The notes below the pieces were generated by a model. The model searched no databases, was not told where the DNA came from, and saw nothing but the letters and a program-made list of their open reading frames with translations. Source: Pontiella sulfatireligans (GTDB taxonomy: Bacteria > Verrucomicrobiota > Kiritimatiellia > Kiritimatiellales > Pontiellaceae). Taken from it: 64,000 bases of DNA. The stretch is taken from contig NZ_CAAHFH010000003.1 in NCBI RefSeq assembly GCF_900890705.1, positions 587,185 through 651,184 of the forward strand, in the 5' to 3' direction. Of this stretch, positions 51,684 through 61,231 are shown piece after piece. The position numbers and the translations under genes are program-made. Each line of letters opens with the position of its first letter. The stretch's first letter is position 1.

Positions 51684-53387
51684 CTACGGATTCAACGTGA
51701 GCACCACTTCGGTGCCATGATCATCTGGAAATTCTTCAATATCTCTCGAGCGAACCTCGATCGCTCCGCCGAACACCCGCACAAATTGTTCAACGAGAGG
51801 CATTCCAAAACCCGTCCCCAATTCGCCGTCGGTTCCGGCCCGCGTGATATTTCCATTGAAATTGAACAGGGCGCTAAGGATCGACTCAGGCATGCCGACG
51901 CCGTCGTCGGAAATGGTCAACTCGACCTTGCCGCCGGCGGTGCGAACCGCACGAATGCGGACTTCAGAATTCTTTTCTGAAAACTTAATCGAATTGGTAA
52001 GCAGGTTGTTGAGCACCGAGTTATTGAACGAATACTGCTCCACCGACACCGTGACATCGGCGGCTACCTCTTGCTTCACCGAAATGTTTTTCGCCTCGAA
52101 TTTGCTTTTCAATATCGTCTTGGATTCTTCGATCAAGGCAAGCAAGGGGATCGATTTGATCGGCAGTTCGATTTTTCCTTCGTCCACCGCCCGCATGGTT
52201 CTTACCGACTCGATGATGCCCATTCCATTGTTCAATGAGTCATTAATTTCGGGAAGCAGGTCGGAGAGCATTTCAGGATCGGATTCAAGTGCACTCAAAG
52301 AACTAATCAGCGCCCCGAATGGATTGGCCAGATCGTGGCAGAGAATATGCAACAACAGGTTTTTCTTTTGATTGGCCTGCTCCAGTTCGCCGTTGCGCTC
52401 GTCGAGTTGATCATGCTGCTCAACAATGGTTTCTTCCTGCTCTTTGTTCACCTTCTCGTAGGTGGTTATCGAAAATGCCGTAACGAGAATAATGGCCAGC
52501 GTAATCACGCCGCAAATGAACAGGTTTAGGAAAAGCGCTTCGGAAATTCTTTTGGTGGCCGCCCCGTCCACCTCTTCAACCAAAAGATGCCAACCAAGCT
52601 CTTTCACAAACCGGCTGTTGAGAAACACCAATCCCCCCTCGGATTTGTAGTTAAAAACGCCGCCGCCGCTCGAAAGGATCTCGCTGCACAACGCATCCAT
52701 GCCCTGGATTTCGGCAATATGTTCATACACGCCGCAACTGGAGAGCACAATGTTGCCGGTTCGATCCGTCAGATACACGTTGCGGCTGTATTTTTCGCTG
52801 TAGCTTTTCATCACGTCAATCAGGGCGCTCACCTTCAGGCCAACGCCCGTTGCCCCGATATAGCGGTTGTCGTAGTCGAACACCTTGTAGTTGATGAAGA
52901 TGGTCATCGTGTTCTGATTGGCGAGATCGGGATCGACATTGGTCTCATACGCTCCGTCCATGGCCCTAACGCGGAAATACCACGCATCCGCCTCAACCTC
53001 CGGTCGGACGGTTTTCAAGACCCCTTCGTAGGCGTAGTATTTCCGGGAGGCCTCCGATACGAGAAAACATGAATGCGTGCCGTAGCTTTCCCTGATTTCC
53101 CTCAGATATTTCGTGATTTGAGACGCATCCTGCTCGCCATCGAGAATCCAATCGCGCACAAACGTGTCCTGCGCCATCAGCGACGAGATAAAGATGGGCC
53201 GGATCAAATCGCGCTGAAGCTCCGAATAGATGTTGTCGCTCGTCAACGGCAGCGAGCTGGAAACAATCTGCTCTCGCATCGAGGCCCGGGCAATATAATA
53301 GCTGATCAATGAGGTCGTCAAAAAACCGGCCACCATCAATAAGCTGATCGCAACGATCAGCCTCTTCCTTCTGCTCAACCTATCCAT
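51684..53387 (-). CDS. Cache-domain sensor histidine kinase
   Basis: 567 aa inner-membrane kinase. TM1 about 9-31 and TM2 about 286-308 flank a large periplasmic dCache-like domain with WYFRVRAMDGAYETNVDPDLANQNTMTIFINYKVFD and YIGATGVGLKVSALI; similar domains bind small organic ligands. A short coiled coil precedes His351 in LLLHILCHDLANPFGAL, then NNLLTNSIKFS and DGVGMPESIL..GTGFGMPLVEQ ATPase motifs. No response regulator is adjacent, so it is an orphan kinase here. Confidence 0.9.
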   Translation of the reverse strand: MDRLSRRKRLIVAISLLMVAGFLTTSLISYYIARASMREQIVSSSLPLTSDNIYSELQRDLIRPIFISSLMAQDTFVRDWILDGEQDASQITKYLREIRESYGTHSCFLVSEASRKYYAYEGVLKTVRPEVEADAWYFRVRAMDGAYETNVDPDLANQNTMTIFINYKVFDYDNRYIGATGVGLKVSALIDVMKSYSEKYSRNVYLTDRTGNIVLSSCGVYEHIAEIQGMDALCSEILSSGGGVFNYKSEGGLVFLNSRFVKELGWHLLVEEVDGAATKRISEALFLNLFICGVITLAIILVTAFSITTYEKVNKEQEETIVEQHDQLDERNGELEQANQKKNLLLHILCHDLANPFGALISSLSALESDPEMLSDLLPEINDSLNNGMGIIESVRTMRAVDEGKIELPIKSIPLLALIEESKTILKSKFEAKNISVKQEVAADVTVSVEQYSFNNSVLNNLLTNSIKFSEKNSEVRIRAVRTAGGKVELTISDDGVGMPESILSALFNFNGNITRAGTDGELGTGFGMPLVEQFVRVFGGAIEVRSRDIEEFPDDHGTEVVLTLNP

Positions 53388-53512
53388 GAATCTCCCCGAG
53401 AACCCTACGCGTAAACAACATTAGTATATAAACATGGACATTAACTAAAGCCCTGTCGGCAAGAAAGAGATTCATTCCTATGAAAACGATGGTGTGGAAC
53501 CGGGGTTGTCCG

Positions 53513-55084
53513 CTATTCCCAAACGAATTCCAACCGCGTGATGGAATACGGCGGGAACTGAATCGCATCCAGCGCCTTTCCGGTCAGTTCCGTTTTGCTG
53601 ATCCAAGTCGTATCCTGAAGGGCTTCCTCCAGCAGAAGATCCTTGCGTGGCGAAAGCTGAAGCGCACCGGCCAGCCGCATTGGTTTCTGCGACTTCAACC
53701 CGCCAAAGGAACAGCTTTCGGCGCGCTTGTTGATGACGACGGCATAGCTCTTTTCCCGTCCAATGAACGCACCGGCCTCGACCGTCGCGCCACCGCCAAC
53801 CTTCAAGGGCACATAGAGCTGGCTGTTGCGGACCGCATCCGCAAACAGGGTGAAGTGGAGGAAGGAGAGATGGGTCTTTTTGCCAAGCCCCCCATTCTTT
53901 TCGTCGTACTCCAAAAAATGGCTGAACGAGTGCCAGCTCGAAATTTTTACGCTCGGTCGGCTTAAAAAACGCAGCAGCATAAGGTCGCTGTGCAGCACGC
54001 CCAGGTGCGAGAAACGCAGTCCGTATTTCCGCAAATCGCCGGAAAAGCCGCCGACGCCATATTCCGTGATCCAGATTTCCTTCCCGGGAAACTTCGATTC
54101 AAGGGCATCCAATGCCGGAGCCAAATGCTCATCAACATAATCCACCGCATTGCCGAAGGATTCAGCAAACGGAAGAAAGTCTTTCGCCTCCACCTTGCTG
54201 TCCATGCCGGTTTGGGAATAGAGGTGGATCACCACCGCATCAAAGAAGCGCCCGCCTTCGAGCATGTCCATCCACTCCTGCGGACGGTTTTCCTTAGTAG
54301 GTTGCTTTTCTTCCAAAAAGGATTCGTGGGTGTAGAGGTGGCTCGGCACCACCACGCCCACCTTGGCCTTCGGAAAAATCCGTCGAATCATGGCCGTGGT
54401 TTCCTTCGCCCGCTTCAAATAATTCTGAGGCGTCTTAAAGGCCCATGCGTAGGTGCCGAAATAGAGCTCGTTGCCGATCTCGAAGCAGGGGATTTCAATC
54501 CCCTGCTTCGCCACGACGCTCAACCATTCCCGGTTTTGCTCCACCGTCCGCGTGCATACATTCAGCACAACGCTGTAGCGGGCGCCAGAGGTTTTCGCAA
54601 ATTCGAAGAAGCCGTCTGGCCGCTGCCCCCAGCCGGCGGTTTCCTTCAATCCCTTTTTATTGCCGAAGGCATAATCGCGCCCCGAAGCGGCAACCTCGTC
54701 CCTAAGCCCAGTCTCCGGATTGTAATAGTTCGCCGGCGTACCGCCCGGAAAGCGGAAAAACGGCTTTCCGGCTTCGTTATACTTCGCAACAAAATCGGGG
54801 TGGTTGTACCAGACCGGCCGGCCGATCAACAGGCAGTTGGCGCCATAGCAGTCCTGCTCCAGAGGACGGCGCTCAGCGAGCTCCAGCGTCACAGGCTTGC
54901 CGGCGTCCTCTGCAACACTCACCACGGCGAGACACAAGAGAAATCCACATATCGGTGCGGGATGAGCCGCTAGCGCGGGAGGCAGTAGCAGGCTTGCCTG
55001 CGGATGGCACCCGTGCGAAGTCGGCTCTATTGGCTGGATAGGTGGAGCGCGGAGCGCCTCCACCGGCCAGTCAATAGCTTGCAT
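53513..55084 (-). CDS. Secreted clan GH-A glycoside hydrolase (GH51/GH39-like), start disrupted by a repeat
   Basis: About 520 aa. FFRFPGGTPANYYNPETG, acid/base Glu in FEIGNELYFGTYAW and nucleophile Glu in IWITEYGVGG mark a (beta/alpha)8 glycosidase of clan GH-A, closest in look to arabinofuranosidase-like families. A hydrophobic signal core (ICGFLLCLAVVSVA) lies just downstream of a 145-bp inverted-repeat element that supplies all available start codons: ATG 55084 and GTG 55129. The original start was therefore probably replaced when the element arrived; the real N terminus is uncertain and expression may be impaired. Follows mvaD on the same strand. Confidence 0.7.
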   Translation of the reverse strand: MQAIDWPVEALRAPPIQPIEPTSHGCHPQASLLLPPALAAHPAPICGFLLCLAVVSVAEDAGKPVTLELAERRPLEQDCYGANCLLIGRPVWYNHPDFVAKYNEAGKPFFRFPGGTPANYYNPETGLRDEVAASGRDYAFGNKKGLKETAGWGQRPDGFFEFAKTSGARYSVVLNVCTRTVEQNREWLSVVAKQGIEIPCFEIGNELYFGTYAWAFKTPQNYLKRAKETTAMIRRIFPKAKVGVVVPSHLYTHESFLEEKQPTKENRPQEWMDMLEGGRFFDAVVIHLYSQTGMDSKVEAKDFLPFAESFGNAVDYVDEHLAPALDALESKFPGKEIWITEYGVGGFSGDLRKYGLRFSHLGVLHSDLMLLRFLSRPSVKISSWHSFSHFLEYDEKNGGLGKKTHLSFLHFTLFADAVRNSQLYVPLKVGGGATVEAGAFIGREKSYAVVINKRAESCSFGGLKSQKPMRLAGALQLSPRKDLLLEEALQDTTWISKTELTGKALDAIQFPPYSITRLEFVWE

Positions 55085-55123
55085 CCCGCACCGATAGGTT
55101 GAACGCGCAGCGGTCAACCTATC
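54951..55123. repeat. MITE-like inverted-repeat element with internal hairpins
   Basis: Perfect 14-bp terminal inverted repeat ATCGGTGCGGGATG/CATCCCGCACCGAT (54951-54964 and 55082-55095). Inside are GCAGGC-TT-GCCTGC (54988-55001) and a 51-bp hairpin CTATTGGCTGG...CCAGTCAATAG (55027-55077) with inner GGTGGAG/CTCCACC. Overlapping the right end is another hairpin GATAGGTTGA/TCAACCTATC (55093-55123). Confidence 0.85.
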
Positions 55124-55140
55124 AGGCACTTCAGCATAAT

Positions 55141-56136
55141 CTATCCAAACGGATTGATGGTTTGAAGGCCAGGGAAGGCGCTGGCAACGGCCTGCTCGTT
55201 GTCTTCGAGAAAGAGGAGCTTGATGTTCGGGCCGGCGTCAATGGTGAGGTAGACCTCCAGACCGTCGGCGCGAACGCGCTGCACCTTGTGGATCTGCTCG
55301 ATGGTTTCGGGCTGGAGATAGATTAGCGGCGGCCAGGCGGCCATCATCGTCGCGTGCATCGAGAGCGCGTTGCGCTCGGCTGTTTTGCCAAGTGTCTGGA
55401 AATCGCGGGCAAAGAGAGCTCCGCGGATGGTTTCGAGGTCGGCCGTGGCCTGCGCGGGCCAGTTTTTATAGAGCTCGGAGGTTTCGACGGTGCGGTTCAT
55501 GCCGTCGCGCGAACCGACCGGCTTGCGCGCGCTGGAGAGTTCGAGGATGCCGATGCGGAATTCCGGCCAAGGTTTCGAAACCGGCTCCGCAAACGAATCG
55601 GACCCATCGGGGCAGGTTCCCATATACCACTGCACAAATCCCTCGAAAAGGGAACGGGAGGCGCTGCCGCTTCCGAGCCGCGCGAGCATCGAGAGCATCC
55701 GCCCGCCCAGCCCCCAACCGCCCAAATCCGCCAACGCCAAAACCAGCGCCGCAAAACCGGAAGCCGACGAGGCCAGCCCGGCCGCCGTTGGAATATTGTT
55801 TTCCGTGCGCACCACGAACGAGGCATTTCCGAACTCGGAGCGGAAAAGATCAAGAAAGGCCAGGGTCCGAACCGCGAATGCGTCGTCCAAGGCAACCGGC
55901 TCTCCGTTAAGATAAACCGCGTCAGCATCCGACGGCCGAATCTCGGTGCGGGTGCCGAGATCGCCGAGCGAGATGGAGAGGCTGGAGTTGACGGGCAGGT
56001 TGAGCGCGGCGTCGCGCTTGCCCCAGTATTTGCAGAGGGCGATGTTCGACGGCGCGAAGGCCGAGCCACACTCCCGCATGGAGGTTTGCGTGCCGGCGAG
56101 GATGTTTTTTACAAATTGATGTTGTATGTCGTCCAT
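55141..56136 (-). CDS. mvaD: Diphosphomevalonate decarboxylase
   Basis: 331 aa GHMP-fold enzyme converting mevalonate diphosphate to isopentenyl diphosphate. APSNIALCKYWGKRD, NLPVNSSLSISLGDLGT, NIPTAAGLASSASGFAALVLA and GSGSASRSLFEGFVQW are diagnostic. It indicates a mevalonate route for isoprenoids, which is uncommon in Gram-negative bacteria. No other pathway gene lies in the window. Confidence 0.93.
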   Translation of the reverse strand: MDDIQHQFVKNILAGTQTSMRECGSAFAPSNIALCKYWGKRDAALNLPVNSSLSISLGDLGTRTEIRPSDADAVYLNGEPVALDDAFAVRTLAFLDLFRSEFGNASFVVRTENNIPTAAGLASSASGFAALVLALADLGGWGLGGRMLSMLARLGSGSASRSLFEGFVQWYMGTCPDGSDSFAEPVSKPWPEFRIGILELSSARKPVGSRDGMNRTVETSELYKNWPAQATADLETIRGALFARDFQTLGKTAERNALSMHATMMAAWPPLIYLQPETIEQIHKVQRVRADGLEVYLTIDAGPNIKLLFLEDNEQAVASAFPGLQTINPFG

Positions 56137-56167
56137 GAATTCCTTGTGATGCCTAGCCGTTTAGTAT

Positions 56168-56279
56168 TGCAGATTTTTGAAATTTGACTTTCGATTTGTG
56201 GAACTCAAGCGGCGTTGGCCTTTAATAACAGGCTGTCGCAGACCCATAAATCGGCATTCGAAAATCTGAAATCAAAAAT
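56168..56279. repeat. Phrase repeat upstream of the carboxypeptidase gene
   Basis: AAATCGGCATTCGAAAATC with GAAATCAAAAAT (56248-56279) matches repeats at 28050 and 37715. An approximate inverse, ATTTTTGAAATTTGAC, lies at about 56169. Confidence 0.55.
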
Positions 56280-56318
56280 ATGCGACAACGTCGCAAGTTG
56301 GAATTGGTACATTTTCAC

Positions 56319-57434
56319 ATGAAAAAAAGCAACGTCGCACTCATCGCCACCGTCCTTATCGCCATTCACGTCCTGATCTTGTTGGCGCTAATGAGCACCA
56401 GCAGCCGCAGGAAGGAAAGCGCGCGCCCCGCTCCAGCCACGGTGGCGACGCAGCCCGCCCCTGCCCCGCTGGAACTTGAGCCCATTGTAGATTTTCAGGT
56501 GCCTGAACTCAACCTGACCCCGCCGGCGCAACAGATCATGGCCGTGGAAGTGGTCGAGATGGCACCGGCCCAGCCCCGCGAAACCATCGCCGTTCCGGGC
56601 AGCCGCGCAGGCCACCTGCGGGCCGACCGCCCCGACCGCCGCACCTCCAAGATCTATCCGAACCTCGTGGGAGACCCCTACCAAAGCTCCATCGTGGTGG
56701 ATGCGCGCACCGGCAAGATTCTTTTCGAGGACCGCGCCGCAGTATACGCCTATCCCGCGAGCATAACCAAACTGATGACGATGCTGATCGTGCTGGAGCA
56801 GATTGATGCGGGCGTGATCAGCCTGAAAGACAAGGTGAAAATTACGGCTGAAGTCTCGAAGGTCGGCGGATCGCAGGCCTATCTTGATCCGCGCGAAACG
56901 GACTTTACGGTCGACGACATGCTCTACGCCCTAATGGTGCACTCCGCCAACGACGCCGCACGCGCGCTGGCCCTGCATGTGGCCGGAAGCAAAGACGCTT
57001 TTGTGGACATGATGAACCAAAAGGCGCGCGAACTGGGCATGAACTCCACCATCTACCACACCGACCACGGCTTGCCGCCCAGCAAGGAACAGCCCGACAT
57101 CAGCACCGCCTACGACATTGCTATTCTAAGCCTGGCCAGCCTGCGCCAACCGGAAACCCTGCGCTATACCAGCACCGAGCTCACCTACATCCGCGGCGGC
57201 GGATTCATGCTGGCCACCCGCAATGCGCTGGCCAAACGGGTTGATGGCTACATGGGATGCGACGGATTGAAGACCGGCTACCATAGCCGGGGCGGATTTT
57301 CGCTGACCGCCACCGCGGAGCGCAACGGCAAGCGCGTGATTTCGGTGGTGCTAGGCTGCCCCGACAAAACCACCCGCACCGCTATTTCGCGCAAGCTGCT
57401 CGACAAAGGGTTCGAGCGATTGGAAAAAGAGTAG
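56319..57434 (+). CDS. D-alanyl-D-alanine carboxypeptidase (PBP5/DacA-like)
   Basis: 371 aa. N-terminal TM or signal (VALIATVLIAIHVLILLALM), a Pro/Ala-rich spacer (about 36-95), then an S11 serine peptidase domain: SxxK Ser148-Ile-Thr-Lys151, SxN in MVHSANDAARALA, KTG in GLKTGYHSRGGFS. No C-terminal PBP5 domain is visible; the protein ends soon after the catalytic domain. It trims pentapeptide stems in the periplasm, consistent with ddl elsewhere in the window. Confidence 0.9.
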   Translation: MKKSNVALIATVLIAIHVLILLALMSTSSRRKESARPAPATVATQPAPAPLELEPIVDFQVPELNLTPPAQQIMAVEVVEMAPAQPRETIAVPGSRAGHLRADRPDRRTSKIYPNLVGDPYQSSIVVDARTGKILFEDRAAVYAYPASITKLMTMLIVLEQIDAGVISLKDKVKITAEVSKVGGSQAYLDPRETDFTVDDMLYALMVHSANDAARALALHVAGSKDAFVDMMNQKARELGMNSTIYHTDHGLPPSKEQPDISTAYDIAILSLASLRQPETLRYTSTELTYIRGGGFMLATRNALAKRVDGYMGCDGLKTGYHSRGGFSLTATAERNGKRVISVVLGCPDKTTRTAISRKLLDKGFERLEKE

Positions 57435-57435
57435 G

Positions 57436-58464
57436 CTAGGTTCTCGGCGTCCGCATCCGGGGCCACTTGTAGAACTCCATCTCACCGGTTTTTCCATGCG
57501 CAGCACATTTGGCGATCAGTTCTTCGCGGTCGCTCTTTCCCAAAGGCTGGAAATTTCTGGCGGTCTCGAGGTTCTGCTGCAGTTGGCTTAAGTCATTCGA
57601 TCCGGAGACAATCGCGGCAACGGGCAGCGACATCGAAAAACGGTGAGCATCGCGGACGCTGATAATCTCAGGAATAACCGCCCTCCCCGTTCCGGGCGCA
57701 TCGCCCCTTGTTCCCCCGCGAGTTCCGCCCAGCAAGCCGGCATTGCCCAGTGTTTTCATGGCCAGAATGCCCGCATCTTTTTTCAGCAGCAACGGGACCG
57801 TGTTGAGAATGAAGCTGTCATACGAAGGGTCGGCAACGTTGATTGGCAGGAGTACCGCTTCGGCATCGGGGAACCCCTCGTTCAAAAGCCAGTTGTGCGC
57901 CGTCGGCGTGCGGTGCCCCGAAAAACCGATATGCCGAACCTTGCCTTCGGCCTTCGCCTTGCGCAGTTCATCAAGCACCCCGCCCTTCAGACGCGCCTGC
58001 GCATCCTCCACCGAATTGACCGCATGAATCATATAGAGGTCGATACAGTCGATCTTCATCCGCCTTAGCCCGCCCTCAAGCTGCTCGCGTGTTGATTTTG
58101 CATCCCTCCCCGTTGTCTTGGACATGATGTTCACATGTTCGCGGTATTTCGGCGTGAGATATTTTCCATAGAGTTCCTCGCTGCGGCCGCGCCCATACAT
58201 ATACGCCGTGTCGAAGAAACGAACTCCGTTCTCTATACAGAGTTCAATGGCTCGTGCGGAATCCTTTTCCTCCATCCATTCAATGTGCATCCCACCAGGA
58301 CAATAGCGGGTGACCATCATTTCCGTTTTGCCAAGCCTGCGCCGCGGAAGCACTTTGCCAAGCGCATCGGACGAGGCTTTTTCGGCCGCAGCAACTCCGG
58401 CTGCAAGCGATGAAACCGCGAGCGTAAACTCGCGCCGGTTAAGCGATTGCGTTTTCTTTTTCAT
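57436..58464 (-). CDS. Tat-exported aldo/keto reductase
   Basis: 342 aa. A twin-arginine leader (NRREFTLAVSSLAAGVAAAE) precedes an AKR barrel: GVRFFDTAYMYGRGRSEELYGKYL with catalytic Asp/Tyr, IMSKTTGRD with Lys, DLYMIHAVNS with His, and HIGFSGH. Exported AKRs of this type are frequent in PVC genomes. The start is set at the Tat leader; a longer open frame to 58737 runs antisense into flotillin and is not credible. Converges on the carboxypeptidase gene. Confidence 0.85.
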   Translation of the reverse strand: MKKKTQSLNRREFTLAVSSLAAGVAAAEKASSDALGKVLPRRRLGKTEMMVTRYCPGGMHIEWMEEKDSARAIELCIENGVRFFDTAYMYGRGRSEELYGKYLTPKYREHVNIMSKTTGRDAKSTREQLEGGLRRMKIDCIDLYMIHAVNSVEDAQARLKGGVLDELRKAKAEGKVRHIGFSGHRTPTAHNWLLNEGFPDAEAVLLPINVADPSYDSFILNTVPLLLKKDAGILAMKTLGNAGLLGGTRGGTRGDAPGTGRAVIPEIISVRDAHRFSMSLPVAAIVSGSNDLSQLQQNLETARNFQPLGKSDREELIAKCAAHGKTGEMEFYKWPRMRTPRT

Positions 58465-58490
58465 GAAACGAAGGCTAGACCATGGCCCAC

Positions 58491-58533
58491 AGAAAAGAAA
58501 AGGACGAATAGGACATAATAGTCCTATCCGTCC
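58491..58533 (-). terminator. Rho-independent terminator after flotillin gene
   Basis: Stem GGACGGATAGGAC/GTCCTATTCGTCC with a 6-nt loop (one internal mismatch), followed on the minus strand by TTTTCTTTTCT. It lies 21 bp past the flotillin stop. Confidence 0.85.
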
Positions 58534-58553
58534 GTTCGAAACCTGGCCGTTGG

Positions 58554-60059
58554 TTATTGTTCCGGAGAAGCCGGTGCTTCTTCGGCTGTCTTTGGCTTGT
58601 CGTCCTGCAGCCTGCCGAGGAATTCGGGAAGATCGAGGCCGATCTGTTTGGCGAGATCGTGCATCGGAGGCAAGGCGCCCATCAACCGGCCGCCAAGACC
58701 GGAGAGTCCGCCGCCTTCTTTTCCGCCGCCGTCCCATACGATGACTTTCTCGATCGGCAGATCCTGAATAGCCTTCGCCTGAACGCCAGCGATCTTCTCC
58801 AGTTTTTCGATAAGCAGCAGCGAGGCGACATCATTCACCGAATCGCAAGCGCCCACGAGAGCTTCATAGCCCTTGGCCTTGCCGTCGAGAATGGCCTTCA
58901 AACCGGCGCCTTCAGCGGTCATCTTAGCCAACGTACCTTCTGCTTCACCCTCGGCAATGCGGATGGAACTTTCCTTCTGGCCTTCAGCCGAGATGATCTG
59001 CTGCTGCTTGGAGGCTTCGGCCGCGATGATCGTCTTGGCCTTGTTCGCCTCGGCCATGATGATCGTCTGCTTCTTATCCGCATCGGCGGAAACAATGATG
59101 GTCGCGTTCAAACGGGCCGCTTCGCGCTCGGCGCGGGCTTCTTCTGCGTTTTTCTCGGCGATTTCCTGAGCAACGCGGATGGCGCCGTCGGCGTCTTTCG
59201 CCGCGGATTCGCGGCGGTTACGGGCCTCTTCCTCGGCGACGGACTGATTGGCTTCATAGGCAGCCTTCTTGGCGCGCGCCTCGGTTTCGCCCAAAGCGGC
59301 CTCTGCATCGAGTCCAGCGGACTGGGAACGCCGGTCGCGGTCGGCAGAAGCCTCTCCGATCTCCGCCTCGGCCACTGCGGCGGCGACGGCAACACGCTTG
59401 TCGCGTTCGCGGATGGCCACTCCGGTCTGTCCTAGTTTTTCCTGCTCGGCCACATCGATGAGCGCTTGGTTGATTGCTTCGGCGGCGGCCCGGCGTCCGA
59501 GGGCGACGATATAGCCGGACTCGTCTTCAATGTCGCGAATGTTGACGTTGATGAGGTAGAGCCCGATTTTTTCAAGCTCGCCCGACACGGCTTCGTTCAC
59601 CTTCGCGAGGAAGGCCTGCCGGTCGCGGTTGATTTCTTCAATCAACATGGTGGCGATAACCGCGCGCATCTGACCGAGAATAATGTCCTGAGCCTGGTCT
59701 TCGATCTCCTTGCGGGTGAGTCCGAGCAGGCGGACGGCCGCATTCTGCATGACGCCTTTAGTGTTGGAGATGGCCGCTGTAACGCTCGTGGGAACGGTTA
59801 CACGAATGTTTTCCTGCGACAGCGCGTTTTTCAGATCGATCGGCACCACGAACGGTTCGAGATCGAGGTAGGCAAAATCCTGGATCAACGGCCATACAAA
59901 GGCCGCGCCGCCATGAATACACTTGGCCGCGCCGCTGGATGTTTTACCGTAGATCACAAGAATCTTATTAGACGGACACCTGCGGTAGCGGCTGACCAGC
60001 GCCAGAAAGGTGCCGATGATCCCTATTGCGACAATGATAAGCAGTACTAAATAGGTCAT
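58554..60059 (-). CDS. floT: Flotillin-like protein
   Basis: 501 aa. N-terminal membrane segment (YLVLLIIVAIGIIGTFLALV), SPFH/PHB domain (about 30-190) and long Ala/Glu-rich flotillin coiled coil (about 200-400, with EARAKKAAYEAN-type heptads). Scaffolds functional membrane microdomains. Paired with an NfeD-like gene whose stop overlaps its start by 4 nt, the usual partnership. Confidence 0.93.
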   Translation of the reverse strand: MTYLVLLIIVAIGIIGTFLALVSRYRRCPSNKILVIYGKTSSGAAKCIHGGAAFVWPLIQDFAYLDLEPFVVPIDLKNALSQENIRVTVPTSVTAAISNTKGVMQNAAVRLLGLTRKEIEDQAQDIILGQMRAVIATMLIEEINRDRQAFLAKVNEAVSGELEKIGLYLINVNIRDIEDESGYIVALGRRAAAEAINQALIDVAEQEKLGQTGVAIRERDKRVAVAAAVAEAEIGEASADRDRRSQSAGLDAEAALGETEARAKKAAYEANQSVAEEEARNRRESAAKDADGAIRVAQEIAEKNAEEARAEREAARLNATIIVSADADKKQTIIMAEANKAKTIIAAEASKQQQIISAEGQKESSIRIAEGEAEGTLAKMTAEGAGLKAILDGKAKGYEALVGACDSVNDVASLLLIEKLEKIAGVQAKAIQDLPIEKVIVWDGGGKEGGGLSGLGGRLMGALPPMHDLAKQIGLDLPEFLGRLQDDKPKTAEEAPASPEQ

Positions 60060-60709
60060 TCCATTTCTCCTTTGTTCGTTAACTTCCTAACCCCAACCAA
60101 TGTTTGATCTATAATTTGAACCACCCGGACTTCCGTACCCGCCGGCAACGCTTCGCCATCGGCGCTTTTGGCCTTGATATGCTCCATGGCCCCGCTGACC
60201 GCAATTTTAACTTCGCCGAATCCTTCTGCAGGAATATCGAGATAAACGGTTCCGACCTTCCCTTTTGCCGTAGCCACATCCTTCGTGCCGGTTTCAGTCA
60301 GCTTGCCCATTCCCCAAAAAATGAGGGCAATGGAAAGCATGCCGACCAGTCCCCAGATGGAGGAAATTCCCATGGCCTTGACGGCATTCATGCCCTCCGA
60401 TGTATAGAGCGCGCATCCCCAGGAAAAGAGCGTGAAGAAGGTGATGATCGAGCGCAGGCTGAGAACCTTGAAGGCCTGCGAAGATTCGACCACATCGTGA
60501 TGATCGATATCGTCCGGCGTATCGGCATCGAAGTCGACATCCATATCGACGTCGCCCACATCACCGGCATCTCCCCCCACATCCATGTCGTCGCCGGTCA
60601 TGCCGGCAAAGGCCGCTATGATCTGCCACAGGAAAAAGACGCTGAAGAAAACCGCCATTCCATAGAAAACCTGCGTGATGCCCGTTAAACTGTCCCACCA
60701 TTCCGTCAT
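60056..60709 (-). CDS. NfeD-like membrane protein
   Basis: 217 aa. TM1 (about 13-37), an acidic Asp/Gly-rich loop (about 43-70, DVGGDAGDVGDVDMDVDFDAD), two further TMs (about 85-130), and a C-terminal OB-fold (GKVGTVYLDIPAEGFGEVKIAVSG...GTEVRVVQIIDQTLVGVRKL). NfeD OB domains accompany flotillin in microdomain function. ATG 60709 has GGGGGAG upstream; the open frame to 60793 lies in the previous gene. Confidence 0.88.
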   Translation of the reverse strand: MTEWWDSLTGITQVFYGMAVFFSVFFLWQIIAAFAGMTGDDMDVGGDAGDVGDVDMDVDFDADTPDDIDHHDVVESSQAFKVLSLRSIITFFTLFSWGCALYTSEGMNAVKAMGISSIWGLVGMLSIALIFWGMGKLTETGTKDVATAKGKVGTVYLDIPAEGFGEVKIAVSGAMEHIKAKSADGEALPAGTEVRVVQIIDQTLVGVRKLTNKGEME

Positions 60710-60723
60710 AAAACTCCCCCGTC

Positions 60724-61179
60724 TTAGTTGTCGTAGATGCCTTCCTCGCACGCACTCACAAAGCTTTCGGCAGACGACTTGAGCTGTTCCCACTCGGTGC
60801 GGATCTTTTCCGCCTCCAGAAGGTCGATCTTTCCATCGTTCTCGATGCTTTCGGTCAGGACGTCGAGCAAATCGGAAAACTCCCGTACGATGCGGCGCGT
60901 CATGTGCAGCAACGGGATGGCATCGACGGCCTCAGCCTGCACATTGGGCACAAAGTAGCCTCCGGCCTGCTCGCACAGCCAACGGATCGGCCCGGTATCG
61001 CCGGTCAGCTCATGGACCTTGGCCAGGCGGTCGAGCGGGTTGTCCGCCCCGCTGGCATCCTCGGAATCGGAAGGCTGGCACCATTTGTAGATCAGCGAGG
61101 TCGAGAGGCCGAGGTCGGACGCCACAGATTTAACCCCGAGGTCGCTGACCGATTTTTTGAGCACTTCATGTGAGTCCAT
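60724..61179 (-). CDS. Small helix-turn-helix (phage CII-like) regulator
   Basis: 151 aa. The N-terminal DSHEVLKKSVSDLGVKSVASDLGLSTSLIYKWCQP is a helix-turn-helix of the CII/CP76-like type; the C-terminal half is helical and acidic. It precedes NfeD-flotillin by 14 nt and is probably co-transcribed. AGGGG 7 nt before ATG 61179 decides this start over 61185. A dyad with CCATTACA/TGTAATGG arms (61232-61262) in the divergent promoter region could be its operator. Confidence 0.68.
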   Translation of the reverse strand: MDSHEVLKKSVSDLGVKSVASDLGLSTSLIYKWCQPSDSEDASGADNPLDRLAKVHELTGDTGPIRWLCEQAGGYFVPNVQAEAVDAIPLLHMTRRIVREFSDLLDVLTESIENDGKIDLLEAEKIRTEWEQLKSSAESFVSACEEGIYDN

Positions 61180-61231
61180 TGTCATTCCCCTTGCAACTGC
61201 AAACAATGTAATCCAGTTAATTCTTTGTGCG

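Noticed and set aside
57436..58737. Longer aldo/keto reductase with a basic N terminus
   Set aside because: The extra part is antisense to flotillin and crosses its terminator; the Tat leader gives a natural start at 58464.
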